Below are positions 31,532 through 40,372 of a stretch of DNA of 64,000 bases, piece by piece. Both the position numbers and the translations under genes were made by a program. Position 1 is the stretch's first letter, and every line of letters begins with the position of its first letter. Below the pieces are notes generated by a model that was not told the origin of the DNA, did not search any database, and worked only from the letters and a program-made list of their open reading frames with translations. This DNA comes from Clostridia bacterium (GTDB taxonomy: Bacteria; Bacillota; Clostridia; TANB77; CAG-508): the NCBI GenBank assembly GCA_022790975.1, contig JAAVYF010000013.1:56748-120747 (forward strand). Direction: 5' to 3'.

Positions 31532-32713
31532 CTATGAATAGCATTTTTCTTTTAACATTTTACTAATAATGTAAATCATCAAAATAAATGCTATATTAAT
31601 CAAGAGAATGCTCACGCTGAGCGAACTAGAATCTCCAATAGATATAGAGATAATTGCAATTATCCAGCTGGCAATTCTACCAGCATTTGCAAACAGCTCA
31701 TGTGTTACTAAAAACTCAGGTTTGTATTCTGGATATGCGTTTGCCATGGTATAAAATATATTATCTATAATTATACCAATGATACCTAAACAACTGGTAA
31801 AGCAAAAGTTTAGAAAAATAATAGAACTTTTACTCGGTAATATTATTAAGTCAAATACCGAAAACAATTGCAGTATCGTTGACAATAATAGAACCCTTTT
31901 ATACTGCTTGGATGATACGAACTTGCCAAATCCATAAAATAATATTATTGTTATTATGGATATGACAGATGTTATTTTTCCAAGCTCAAACTCATTATTT
32001 TGTTCGAAAATGAGCAAATTGATGAGTTGCCTTTGGGCTCCAAGAAGAGCAATACCTCTAAAGAAACACATTATCCAAAACAATTTCATATTTTTGCTCA
32101 AAGCAATTATTTTGAAATACTTTGGCAAACTGTAAGGTGTTATCTGTTTAGTAGTTTTTTCTTCTTTAATGATTAATGTCACTGCTAATTGTAATAAGAC
32201 CACCATAAACATATAAATACCAGTGTTCTTATAATTATTTTTTACAATTATTCCGCCAAGTAAAACTGGAAGAATAATTTTTAATACTTGTCCAAGAATT
32301 CCAGTAATGGACGAGTATTTGTGCCGGTCTTTAGGGCTTATCCAATTTGAACTAGCAAACTGAATTGGTAAATAGTAACAGCCCAGAGATAGTCCCTGCA
32401 AGCTTGCTAACACAGCAAAATAAAATATGTTGTTCTTCAAATAAATAAATAACAAGAAGAACAAAACATTTACTGTGATACCGCATCTTAAAACACCTAA
32501 ATAATGGCTTTTTACAAATTTGCCAATTAGGGCGGCGCCAGCTACAGTACAGATAAACATAACAATGTAATAATATGATATCATAATCATGTTTCCGCCA
32601 GTAAGCTTTGATATCATAGTTGTTACATAATTGTCCAAAAATAAATCAACAATTATCCGTAACATTGACAGGGTTAACAGTGTCCTTGCATTTCTTGATA
32701 AATTAATCTTCAT
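31532..32713 (-). CDS. MFS transporter of foreign codon use, with two CGG=Arg codons
   Basis: The 393-residue membrane protein has 12 likely segments and the MFS loop pattern (NWISPKDRHKYSSITGILGQ). It differs from all neighbours in codon use: CTG, GCC, GGC, TGC, TTC and GCG are frequent and GC is clearly higher, a sign of recent transfer. It has two in-frame CGG codons, R19 (32659-32657) and R130 in KDRHKYS (32326-32324), and both are read as Arg in one unbroken frame. Skipping C at either one destroys the frame. In a host where CGG means a +1 shift, this gene would not be made correctly; it may be too new to have been corrected. Substrate unknown. Confidence 0.8.
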   Translation of the reverse strand: MKINLSRNARTLLTLSMLRIIVDLFLDNYVTTMISKLTGGNMIMISYYYIVMFICTVAGAALIGKFVKSHYLGVLRCGITVNVLFFLLFIYLKNNIFYFAVLASLQGLSLGCYYLPIQFASSNWISPKDRHKYSSITGILGQVLKIILPVLLGGIIVKNNYKNTGIYMFMVVLLQLAVTLIIKEEKTTKQITPYSLPKYFKIIALSKNMKLFWIMCFFRGIALLGAQRQLINLLIFEQNNEFELGKITSVISIITIILFYGFGKFVSSKQYKRVLLLSTILQLFSVFDLIILPSKSSIIFLNFCFTSCLGIIGIIIDNIFYTMANAYPEYKPEFLVTHELFANAGRIASWIIAIISISIGDSSSLSVSILLINIAFILMIYIISKMLKEKCYS

Positions 32714-33056
32714 ATTTTTTCCTCCATTTGAATTTTTTTAATTAAAATATAATTCTTTTTATAAGGTTACATAATAACTTAAATTTTATTATAACATAAA
32801 AAAATTATAAAAGCAATTGTAGCATTAGAATAGAAGATTTAGAGATAAGTGTTTACGTAAATTTTAATTATAAATTTATATAAATATTTAAATAAAAATA
32901 TATAAAAAGGAGATACTAGTATTTAAAAGAAATTACTAAATTTATGGTAATTTATAGAAAAAAATAATATAATCTAATAGTAAAAAAAGAGGCTTTAGTT
33001 TGAAATAAGCAAAAATATTTTATTACTATTTATGCCTAAGAAAGGAAAGATTTTTT
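32714..33056. other. Intergenic region with divergent promoters
   Basis: The first 100 nt hold the MFS start signals on the minus strand (AAATGGAGGAAAAAAT). The rest is AT-rich; AAGGAGATACTAG at about 32905 looks like a ribosome binding site, but no frame follows. I see no RNA or repeat. Confidence 0.4.
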
Positions 33057-34133
33057 ATGGAAAGAAAAGTAAAGGTTGTTCAATATGGTGTAGGCAAAAT
33101 GAGTTTGTATACAATGAGATATGTATATGAAAAGGGTGGAGAAATAGTTGGTGCTGTTGATATTAATCAAGATGTTATTGGAAAAGACATTGGTCAAATT
33201 TTAGGAACCGAAAATAAGGGAGTTACTGTAACAGATGCAAAAGATGCTAAAATGATGTTAGAACAAACAAAACCAGATATTGCTATAATAACAACAATGA
33301 GTTTAATAAAAGACGTAGAAAATCCATTATTATTATGCGCAGAACTTGGAATAAATGCTATAACTACATGTGAAGAAGCATTTTATCCAATGAATTCAAA
33401 TCCTAATTTAACAACTAAAATTGATGAACTTGCAAAGAAAAATAATTGTACAATTACAGGAAGCGGATATCAAGATATATATTGGGGACAATTAATCTCA
33501 TCTATTGCTGGTTCAACTCAGAAAATAACTAAAATAAAAGGAAGTTCAAGTTATAATGTAGAAGAATATGGAATTGCATTAGCAAAAGCTCATGGTGCAG
33601 GACTTTCATTAGAAAATTTTGATAAAGAAGTTGCTTCAGTGGATAAAATAACAGATGAAGAGAGAAAAAATATTATAAATAGTGGAGAATATTTGCCATC
33701 ATATATGTGGAATGTAAATGGGTGGTTATGTGAAAAATTAGGATTAACAGTAAAATCTCAAACTCAAAAATGTGTACCTCAAACTTATAAAGAAGATTTG
33801 TTTTCTTCAACATTAAATATGACTGTAAAAGCAGGTGACGCAACTGGAATGAGTGCTGTTGTTACTACTGAAACTAAAGAAGGTGTTATAATTGAAAGTG
33901 AATGTATAGGAAAAGTATATTCAAAAGATGATTATGATAAAAATGAATGGACTATATTTGGAGAACCAGAAACAACAATAGTTGTTTCAAGACCTTCTAC
34001 TGTAGAGCTTACATGTGCGACTATTGTAAATAGAATTCCAGACGTTATAAATTCAAAACCAGGATATGTTCCAACATGTGAATTTGGTGAGTTAAATTAT
34101 AAAATTAAAGAATTAAATGAATATGTAAAATAG
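33057..34133 (+). CDS. DapB-like NAD(P)-dependent amine dehydrogenase (2,4-diaminopentanoate dehydrogenase family)
   Basis: The 358-residue protein starts with a Rossmann pattern, VVQYGVGKMSLYTMRYVYEK (Gly-rich loop at residues about 9-13), then EIVGAVDINQDVIGKDIGQI. The dihydrodipicolinate-reductase-like N-terminal and DAP-dehydrogenase-like C-terminal layout (GSGYQDIYWGQLISSIAGST, VPTCEFGEL) matches the 2,4-diaminopentanoate dehydrogenase group of ornithine-fermenting Clostridia. No other ornithine-pathway gene is next to it, so the substrate is not settled. ATG follows AAGAAAGGAAAGA. Confidence 0.7.
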   Translation: MERKVKVVQYGVGKMSLYTMRYVYEKGGEIVGAVDINQDVIGKDIGQILGTENKGVTVTDAKDAKMMLEQTKPDIAIITTMSLIKDVENPLLLCAELGINAITTCEEAFYPMNSNPNLTTKIDELAKKNNCTITGSGYQDIYWGQLISSIAGSTQKITKIKGSSSYNVEEYGIALAKAHGAGLSLENFDKEVASVDKITDEERKNIINSGEYLPSYMWNVNGWLCEKLGLTVKSQTQKCVPQTYKEDLFSSTLNMTVKAGDATGMSAVVTTETKEGVIIESECIGKVYSKDDYDKNEWTIFGEPETTIVVSRPSTVELTCATIVNRIPDVINSKPGYVPTCEFGELNYKIKELNEYVK

Positions 34134-34176
34134 ATATTATGGTTTAAAGATAGAAAATGTCTTGATTTTTACCAAT

Positions 34177-34205
34177 TTGAAAATTTGTTAAATGTGTATT
34201 ATAAT
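34177..34205 (+). promoter_or_regulatory. Strong promoter of the ~255-nt RNA
   Basis: TTGAAA (34177-34182), 17 bp, TATAAT (34200-34205). Transcription should start near 34212. Confidence 0.75.
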
Positions 34206-34211
34206 AAAAAT

Positions 34212-34472
34212 ATGCAAAAAAACCTAGACAGGAGGAATAAAAATGTTAGATGAAAGAGTAGTTTTCGAATGCAAAGAAACAGCAGAGAGAGTACGTTATG
34301 ATGGTGAACCCCACAATATATGTGTGAAAGGGGAGCTGCCTAAGGCGGTAAGCGTGGAGTATTCTGTTAATCCACCGAGCTACATTTGCTCTGGCACTAA
34401 CGTCTGATGGCTAGATAATTTTAGCCCAAAACCCCCACCATTTTATGTAAGTAAGATGGTGGGGGGTTCTTT
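34212..34472 (+). ncRNA. Structured ~255-nt RNA with its own promoter and terminator
   Basis: Behind a strong promoter lies a GC-rich stretch with many hairpins: CCCCACA...TGTGTGAAAGGGG, GCTGCC-TAA-GGCGGTAAGC, GTGGAGTATTCTGTTAATCCAC and GAGCTACATTTGCTC. A strong terminator follows (AACCCCCACCAT with ATGGTGGGGGGTT, then CTTTATATTTTT, about 34429-34472). A frame of 55 codons (from ATG 34242 behind AGGAGGAAT) exists inside, but its codon use is unlike the genes here. The size and self-contained layout are compatible with a raiA-type or other Clostridia housekeeping RNA; I cannot assign the class by eye. Confidence 0.7.
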
Positions 34473-35080
34473 ATATTTTTAAATATTTTCCATTTTCTTT
34501 TTTTAGCAAATCTCCTTTATTAAAATCTGGATAGATTTCTTTTGATATACTAAAATTTCCGCCTTCTTTAGTATCTGTTAAAAAAATTCTTTCATCTGTG
34601 ATATTTACAATTTTATATATTGAATTAGAAGTATTATTAATTTGAAAATACATATCTTCTAATTTGCATTTTACATCACTATTTTTTATATTTTCAAAAT
34701 TAAACATTTGAGAAATCAAAGTAATATTTTTATCTTTTATTGAAATAGCACTTGCTAAGTCTAAAATATTAAAATCATTAGATGTAATTTTATAGATTTC
34801 TGTTATTCCGAAATTCCTTTAATTTATTTTCTTTTTCTGTAGATATAGCACAATAAATTTCCTTTTCTTCATTAGTTTCAAGATTTACTATATTTAATTT
34901 ACCTGTTACTTGGTCTATATCATTTATAATATAAGTATTGTTAGATTTATCTAAAAATGTTTGAATACTATTGCCTGTTTTATTACCAAATGATTGCAGG
35001 GCATTTTCTAGTTCTTTAGTAAAATTTTTTATAAATTCATTATTATTTTGATTTGAATTTTGATTTAAGCTTAGCTTCAT
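34471..35080 (-). CDS. Unknown host protein, needs one +1 shift at CGG
   Basis: Read with one +1 shift this is a 202-residue acidic protein. The first 90 codons (MKLSLNQNSNQNNNEFIKNF...STEKENKLKEF) run to CGG 34810-34808. Skipping the C gives GITEIYKITSNDFNILDLAS and then the downstream frame (NFENIKNSDVKCKLEDMYFQ...DLLKKENGKYLKI). The zero frame stops seven codons after CGG, and the downstream frame has no good start of its own near the join. Start ATG 35080 follows TGGAGGAATAATTT. The middle and end have two small beta-domain-like parts (INDIDQVTGKLNIVNLE; IVNITDERIFLTDTKEG) with similar spacing. No family recognised. Confidence 0.7.
34808..34810 (-). other. CGG +1 recoding site 7 (TTT-CGG-A)
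   Basis: In-frame codon 91 of the unknown minus-strand gene. The two halves join in exactly the +1 frame at this CGG, the same rule as in recognised families. Confidence 0.7.
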
Positions 35081-35252
35081 AAATTATTCCTCCATTAGAT
35101 TTCTTAAATTGCATATAGCTTGTTAAATATTATAGGATATTAAAAAAATTATGAAATTAAATTATTATAATAGAATAAAAAATTATTCACAAATTTAAAT
35201 ATATTATAATTTGTGAAGTAATATTTTTCAAGTATAAAGAAAATAAAATGGA
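35081..35252. other. AT-rich spacer
   Basis: I see no gene, RNA or repeat in this stretch apart from the promoter region of the minus-strand gene. Confidence 0.4.
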
Positions 35253-35384
35253 TTTGATGGTAATTTTACTTATGGAATGGAATCTAAAGGAGCAACTAGA
35301 AGGAATTTATTAAATCCTGATGAATTAATACAGTTAGATAATACAAAAGAAATAATTATATTAGTTATAGTTTTGAGCAAATAG
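35253..35384 (+). pseudogene. Remnant of a VirD4/TraG-type coupling protein
   Basis: A 43-codon stretch without a start reads FDGNFTYGMESKGATRRNLL then NPDELIQLDNTKEIIILV. The pattern RRNLLNPDELxxLDxxKxIIxL is the C-terminal region of type IV coupling ATPases (VirD4/TraG), which is followed by more sequence in intact genes. Only this piece remains, so a conjugative element once passed here. Confidence 0.55.
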
Positions 35385-35505
35385 AAAAATAAAAAAAAGA
35401 TGTTTTCAGAAAAAATAGTAAAATGGGATTTTACTAAAAAATATATAAATGTTTACTAGAAAATTTTTAAATGATATAATACTAAAAAAATTAAAGAGGT
35501 AAAAT

Positions 35506-36258
35506 ATGAGAAAAAGAAATTCAAGGCAATATATTATAATAGAAAAAATAATAGCATTAATTATTATATCAATTGTAATTATTATGGGATACTTTATAAA
35601 CGAAAACACAAAAAAGGAAAATAATATAGATAATAAAACAGTTCTATCATTTAATATGGAAACTATCCCAGAATTCGATGAAAATATTCCATATGTAGTA
35701 ATAAATGATAATATTCCAGATTTTGAAGAAAAATATTTTACAACAGAATGTTTTGAAAATTATAGCGAGTTAGACTCTCTTGGAAGATGTGGAGTTGCAT
35801 TTGCTAATATTGGAATTGATACAATGCCAACAGAAGAAAGAGGTTCTATTGGAAATGTAAAACCAAGTGGTTGGAAAAACGTAAAATATGATATTGTTGA
35901 TGGAAAATATTTATATAATAGATGTCATTTAATAGGATATCAATTAACTGCAGAAAACGCAAATGAAAAGAATTTAATAACAGGTACAAGATATATGAAT
36001 ACCAATGGAATGTTACCATTTGAAAATGAAGTTGCAGATTACATAAAAGAAACTAAAAATCACGTTTTATATAGAGTAACACCAGTTTTTCAAGATGAAA
36101 ATTTGGTTGCATCAGGTGTACAGATGGAAGCTAAATCGGTTGAAGATAAAGGAGAAGGTATTGAATTTAATGTTTATGTATATAATAATCAACCTGGAAT
36201 TATGATAAATTATAAAACCGGGGAAAGTTCTTTAAATAATAAAGATAAAAAATCCTAG
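35506..36258 (+). CDS. Secreted DNA/RNA non-specific nuclease (EndA-like)
   Basis: The 250-residue protein has an N-terminal signal anchor (residues about 8-30, IIIEKIIALIIISIVIIMGY) and then the beta-beta-alpha-Me nuclease core: LGRCGVAFANIGIDTMPTEE, NRCHLIGYQLTAENANEKNL with the catalytic His, and ITGTRYMNTNGMLPFENEV. This is the DNA-entry nuclease EndA pattern. It acts outside the membrane, in DNA uptake or scavenging. The start follows AAAGAGGTAAAAT; a terminator overlaps the stop. Confidence 0.8.
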   Translation: MRKRNSRQYIIIEKIIALIIISIVIIMGYFINENTKKENNIDNKTVLSFNMETIPEFDENIPYVVINDNIPDFEEKYFTTECFENYSELDSLGRCGVAFANIGIDTMPTEERGSIGNVKPSGWKNVKYDIVDGKYLYNRCHLIGYQLTAENANEKNLITGTRYMNTNGMLPFENEVADYIKETKNHVLYRVTPVFQDENLVASGVQMEAKSVEDKGEGIEFNVYVYNNQPGIMINYKTGESSLNNKDKKS

Positions 36259-36286
36259 AACTAATATAAATCTAGGATTTTTTTGA
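36246..36286 (+). terminator. Terminator after the nuclease
   Basis: AAATCCTAGA pairs with TCTAGGATTT, followed by TTTTT. Confidence 0.85.
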
Positions 36287-36352
36287 TAAAAATATTACCA
36301 CATTGTAGTTGATAAATGATTATAAAAATAAAAATATATTATCTTTATATAC

Positions 36353-36598
36353 TTAGCAATTTGAAAATTTTTGTTTTGCAGCTGCTACTTTAGTAGCTTC
36401 AGCTGAGTCTGTTTTATACCAATTTCTTGCTGACATTAAATTATAAATTTTGTTTTGAATATCTAATTCTTCATTTAAAGCATCTTTAAACGCAGAATGT
36501 ATTTCAGCAGTAGTAGCTTCAAGTGTTCCATGTAAATATAAATCACAAATTCCTTTAACAACTAATAAATGATTTTCCATTAATTCTTTATCTTCCAT
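36353..36598 (-). CDS. Spore coat protein, CotF family
   Basis: The 81-residue protein MEDKELMENHLLVVKGICDL then YLHGTLEATTAEIHSAFKDA and LNEELDIQNKIYNLMSARNW is the CotF/YraF-like coat pattern with the helix HxxLxxxxxIYxxMxxRxWY. ATG 36598 follows AAAGAAAGGATTGA; a TTG at 36610 is in frame. It forms a pair with the gene at 36679 on the same strand. Confidence 0.8.
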   Translation of the reverse strand: MEDKELMENHLLVVKGICDLYLHGTLEATTAEIHSAFKDALNEELDIQNKIYNLMSARNWYKTDSAEATKVAAAKQKFSNC

Positions 36599-36678
36599 TA
36601 AAAATTTCAATCCTTTCTTTTAAGAATATATAGTTATGAAATATTTTTTATTTATTTCATACTATTTTTTCTTATAAA

Positions 36679-36852
36679 TTATAATAAATTTTTAAATTTA
36701 TTGAATAAATTGCAGTGTTTTGTTTCTAATTCTTTCATATAATTTTTTAATTCTTCATCTTTAAGATTTCCAGATGTTTTGCAAGCACAGTTTTTAAGAA
36801 ATTGCTCATGTGCTAGAGCGTCTTCAACGTATAAAAGTTCTTTACTAGTCAA
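36679..36852 (-). CDS. Small CotF-like coat partner
   Basis: TTG 36852 follows AAGGAAGGTGATTTTT. The 57-residue product (TSKELLYVEDALAHEQFLKN then CACKTSGNLKDEELKNYMKE) matches the short partner of CotF-like coat genes (YraG-type: LLxxEDALxHEQFL). It is upstream of the CotF gene in the same direction. Expressed in sporulation by analogy. Confidence 0.75.
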   Translation of the reverse strand: MTSKELLYVEDALAHEQFLKNCACKTSGNLKDEELKNYMKELETKHCNLFNKFKNLL

Positions 36853-37001
36853 AAAAATCACCTTCCTTTTTAAATTTATTAATAATATTTCCAAAATAAG
36901 ATTTTATATACAATTTGTTTATTATAAATTTTGAAAAACATAAAAAATAGTTACAAAATTGTACTTTGAAAGTATAGTAATATCAACGCTTTTACCATTA
37001 T

Positions 37002-37030
37002 TTGACAAAAGACTTAAATCCTAGTATAAT
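37002..37030 (+). promoter_or_regulatory. Promoter of the glycan cluster
   Basis: TTGACA (37002-37007), 17 bp, TATAAT (37025-37030): full consensus, about 90 nt before the GT2 start. Confidence 0.85.
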
Positions 37031-37118
37031 AATAGAGTGTGGATATTCAAAAGATAAGTAATAATAGTATGATTATATATTTTTTTATTGATACTTATAA
37101 TGTATCGAAGGAGGAAAT

Positions 37119-38162
37119 ATGCAAGATAATAGCAACTTACGATTTTCAGTAATTATATGCGCTTACAATTTAGAAAAAATCGTCAATACAGCTATAAAAA
37201 GCGTGTTAGGACAAAGTTTTGAAAATTATGAATTAATTATAGTAAATGATGGTTCTACTGATAATACATTAGAAACTTTAAGAAAATTTGAAAAAAAATT
37301 AGATGGAAAAATAAAAGTAATTGATAATAAGAAAAATATGGGGTTAAGTGCCTCTAGAAATATTGCAATTAAGCAAGCTAAAGGCGAATATTTGGTTCAT
37401 CTAGATGGAGATGACACTTTATATGATAGAGAAACATTAGCTAAAATAGATGCAACAATTGGAAACAGAAAATTAGATATTTGTTATTTTGGAGTACAAT
37501 ATGTTGGTGGGGGAAATAAATTATATTTACCAAATGCTAAGAATTCAACTAAAGAAGCTAGAATTGTTTGCGATATGCATTTTGCTGTTAGTAGTAAGGT
37601 TTGGAGAAGAGAGTTTTTAGAAGAAAATGATTTAACATTTATAGAAGGTATGTATTATGAAGATATGGTATATTCTATAAAGGCTGCTATAAAAGCTAAA
37701 GAAATATCTTTTGGAGCAATTCCAATTTATGTATATTATAGAAACCGTGAAGGTAGCATAATGGCAACACCAAATATAAAAAGATGTAAAGATATGTACA
37801 AGATGTTATATTACTTAATGGAATTATATGAGGAAACTCCAGAATATTTGCAACCATATTTATTAAGTTTTATAAAAAATGAAACATTTGGGGTTCCAGC
37901 AAGATTAGATGGAATTTTAAAATCACTTAAAGATTCAACATATACACCAGTATTTCCAAAAAGAAATTATGTATTTATTGAAGATACTTCAACAATTGTT
38001 GAACAAAAAGAAGAAGTTCCAGAAACTGATAAATCTAAAATTATCCAAATTCCAGTTCAAAATGATAATTTGGATAATAATTCTAAGAAAATTAAGGTTA
38101 TACCAACCGAGCCACAAATTGCTGCTAGTAGTAAAAATGATTTAAAAATAGTTAAATTTTAA
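37119..38162 (+). CDS. Family 2 glycosyltransferase
   Basis: The 347-residue protein has the GT2/GT-A core in residues 8-215: FSVIICAYNLEKIVNTAIKS, ELIIVNDGSTDNTLETL, then the DxD-type VHLDGDDTLYDRETL and the acceptor-side MYYEDMVYSIKAA. About residues 275-347 form an extra charged tail unlike the family. It transfers a sugar from a nucleotide donor to a cell-surface glycan. The RBS is GAAGGAGGAAAT. Confidence 0.85.
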   Translation: MQDNSNLRFSVIICAYNLEKIVNTAIKSVLGQSFENYELIIVNDGSTDNTLETLRKFEKKLDGKIKVIDNKKNMGLSASRNIAIKQAKGEYLVHLDGDDTLYDRETLAKIDATIGNRKLDICYFGVQYVGGGNKLYLPNAKNSTKEARIVCDMHFAVSSKVWRREFLEENDLTFIEGMYYEDMVYSIKAAIKAKEISFGAIPIYVYYRNREGSIMATPNIKRCKDMYKMLYYLMELYEETPEYLQPYLLSFIKNETFGVPARLDGILKSLKDSTYTPVFPKRNYVFIEDTSTIVEQKEEVPETDKSKIIQIPVQNDNLDNNSKKIKVIPTEPQIAASSKNDLKIVKF

Positions 38163-38179
38163 TTTTTATAAATATTAAG

Positions 38180-38230
38180 TATAAAGTGATTTTTGGATTA
38201 CTCAAAGTAAATGAAAATCACTTTTTTTAT
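38180..38230 (+). terminator. Terminator after the GT2 gene
   Basis: AAAGTGATTTT pairs with AAAATCACTTTT over a loop of about 20 nt, followed by TTT. Confidence 0.75.
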
Positions 38231-38295
38231 TTAATTATAAAACTAATTTTAACAAATTAGTTTTTGCATTAAATTTAAATTAATTAGAGGTATAT

Positions 38296-38931
38296 ATGAT
38301 TACAAAAATTTATTTAGTAAGACATACTCAATCAACTGGAAACGTTGAAAAACGTTTAACAGGAAGAAGTTCATTTGAAATAACTAAAATCGGAGATGAA
38401 TATATAAAGCTATTAACTAATAGATTAAAAGATATAAGATTTGATAAAGTATATTCAAGTGTTTCAAATAGAGCAATAAAGACTGTTGAACCACTTGCAA
38501 AATTAAATAATTTATTAATTGAAAAAAGAGAAGATTTATGTGAGATGTATTTTGGCATATATGATGGAATGACTTGGGATGAGGTAAATAAAATTAACCC
38601 TAAAATTCATGAAAATCATATTAGAACTAATGAAATAATGGGAATTCCAAATCAAGAATCATCAGAAGAAGTTGCTCAAAGAATGTATAATTGTATAAAA
38701 GGAATATGTCATGAAAATATTGGTAAAACAATACTTATTGGTTCACATGGAGTTGCTATAGAAACTTTTTTAAGAAGGGTTACAGAAGAACCATTTTTAT
38801 TAAAAAGAGAAGAATATAGTCAAAAAAATACAAGTTTAAATATTTTGGAATATGATAATGAAAAAGATGAATTTAAATTAATATTATTAAATGATTTAAG
38901 TCATTTGAAAATAAAAGAAAATGAAAGATAA
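38296..38931 (+). CDS. Histidine phosphatase family protein
   Basis: The 211-residue protein has the RHG-type signature as VRHTQSTGNVEKRLTGRSSF (catalytic His at residue 10) and the second His in LIGSHGVAIETFL. EMYFGIYDGMTWDEV holds the general acid Glu. It belongs to the phosphoglycerate-mutase-like branch (cobC/gpmB-like); the substrate is not settled. RBS TAGAGGTATAT. Confidence 0.8.
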   Translation: MITKIYLVRHTQSTGNVEKRLTGRSSFEITKIGDEYIKLLTNRLKDIRFDKVYSSVSNRAIKTVEPLAKLNNLLIEKREDLCEMYFGIYDGMTWDEVNKINPKIHENHIRTNEIMGIPNQESSEEVAQRMYNCIKGICHENIGKTILIGSHGVAIETFLRRVTEEPFLLKREEYSQKNTSLNILEYDNEKDEFKLILLNDLSHLKIKENER

Positions 38932-39001
38932 AATAGAGTAAAGTAATTTATGAAAAATAGGTTATAAAAATATAATTTAAAATATAACATGGAGGATAAA
39001 A

Positions 39002-40189
39002 ATGAATATATGTTTAATTATGCCTAATGTTTTTCCAGTTCCGGCTACTAAGGGAGGGGCAACAGAGTCATTAATGACAAATCTTTTAAAAGAAAATGAG
39101 AAGAGTGGAAAAATAAATTTTACATGTGTAAGTGTTTATGAAGAAAAAGCATATAATTTAAGTAAGAATTATAAGTTTACAAAATTTATATATATAAAAC
39201 AAAAAAGAGATAATTTAGATTTGACATTTCAAAGTGAAGATAAGAATTTTGTTGATTATATGGATGAAGTATATAAAAATATAAAAGATGCAGATTTTGA
39301 TTTTATTATTATAGAAGGTGGAGATATTTCTGGATATGAATATTTATTAAAGAATTTTCCAAAAGAAAAATGTTTAGTTCATATACATGGTAATGTATTA
39401 GGAAATAATAAAATAAATGATAAGATATATAATAAATTTATTGCAATTAGCGATTTTACTCGTAAATTAATTATGGAAGATAATATAATTAGTGATGATA
39501 AAATAGAGCTTTTATATAATGCAATTTATGTACAAGATTTTGATAAAAAAATATCTGATAACGAGAAAATTGAACTTAGAAAAAAATATGATATTAACTC
39601 AGACGATGTAGTTATATTATTTTTAGGTAGAACAATTAAAGAAAAAGGCGTTAAGGAATTAATATTAAGCTTTAAGAAAATGAAGAATTTAGATAAATGT
39701 AAGTTATTAATAGTTGGTAGTGCAAACTATGGAGAGAATATAAAAACAGAATTTGATTACGAGCTAGAAGAAATTTCTAAAGAAGTCAAAGATAAAATAA
39801 AATTTACAGGTTATGTAAGTAATGAAAATTTATATAAAATACATAATATTTGTGATATAGCAGTTGTACCATCTATGTTTAAAGAATTGTTTGGCTTAGT
39901 TGTTGTTGAAAATATGAGTAGTGCACTTCCATTAGTTGTAACTAATTCTGGCGGAATTCCTGAAGTTGTTGACAAAGAATGTGCATTTATTGTTGATATA
40001 AATGAAAATTTAATTAAAAATATGACTGAAAAATTAGATTTTTTAGTTGATAATCCTGATATAAGAAAGAAAATGGGTGAACACGGAAAGCAAAGAGCTA
40101 AAATTTTTGGAATGGAGTCATATTTAGAAAATTTCTATAATTTAATCAAAAAAATAAAAAATGAAAATGCAGAAATAAATAAAATATAA
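39002..40189 (+). CDS. Family 4 glycosyltransferase
   Basis: The 395-residue protein has a GT-B fold. The N-terminal nucleotide-binding half starts ICLIMPNVFPVPATKGGATE. The C-terminal half has VVILFLGRTIKEKGVKELIL, KIKFTGYVSNENLYKIHNIC and the donor loop FKELFGLVVVENMSSALPLV (E-x7-E type). It is likely to build a surface or spore glycan (CotSA-like). Placed after GT2 and the phosphatase with the same direction. RBS ATGGAGGATAAA. Confidence 0.85.
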   Translation: MNICLIMPNVFPVPATKGGATESLMTNLLKENEKSGKINFTCVSVYEEKAYNLSKNYKFTKFIYIKQKRDNLDLTFQSEDKNFVDYMDEVYKNIKDADFDFIIIEGGDISGYEYLLKNFPKEKCLVHIHGNVLGNNKINDKIYNKFIAISDFTRKLIMEDNIISDDKIELLYNAIYVQDFDKKISDNEKIELRKKYDINSDDVVILFLGRTIKEKGVKELILSFKKMKNLDKCKLLIVGSANYGENIKTEFDYELEEISKEVKDKIKFTGYVSNENLYKIHNICDIAVVPSMFKELFGLVVVENMSSALPLVVTNSGGIPEVVDKECAFIVDINENLIKNMTEKLDFLVDNPDIRKKMGEHGKQRAKIFGMESYLENFYNLIKKIKNENAEINKI

Positions 40190-40192
40190 TAG

Positions 40193-40312
40193 ATAAATAA
40201 AATTAATAGAAATAAAATTAGTATAAACAAAATTAGTATAAATAAAATCAATAGAAGTAAAATTAGCAAAAGTAATTTAGCAGAAATAAAATTAATAATA
40301 AATAAAAAAATT
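40193..40312 (+). repeat. Degenerate AT-rich tandem repeats
   Basis: Units of about 15-17 bp like ATAAAATTAGTATAAAC and ATAAAATCAATAGAAGT follow each other from the GT4 stop to the terminator. No coding signs; probably slippage growth. Confidence 0.6.
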
Positions 40313-40370
40313 CAAAGAATATAACCAACAATTGTTAACGTTTGGTAGATATTCTTTGAATTTTTTATTA
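40308..40370. terminator. Bidirectional terminator of convergent genes
   Basis: AAAAATTCAAAGAATAT pairs with ATATTCTTTGAATTTTT around a 26-nt loop with a second small dyad (CCAACAATTGTTAACG). It serves both the GT4 gene and the minus-strand pyruvyl transferase. Confidence 0.8.
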
Positions 40371-40372
40371 AA

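Noticed and set aside
34242..34407. 55-codon protein gene inside the structured RNA
   Set aside because: It has a good ribosome binding site but codon use unlike other genes, and the hairpins explain the sequence better. Kept as a note in the RNA entry.
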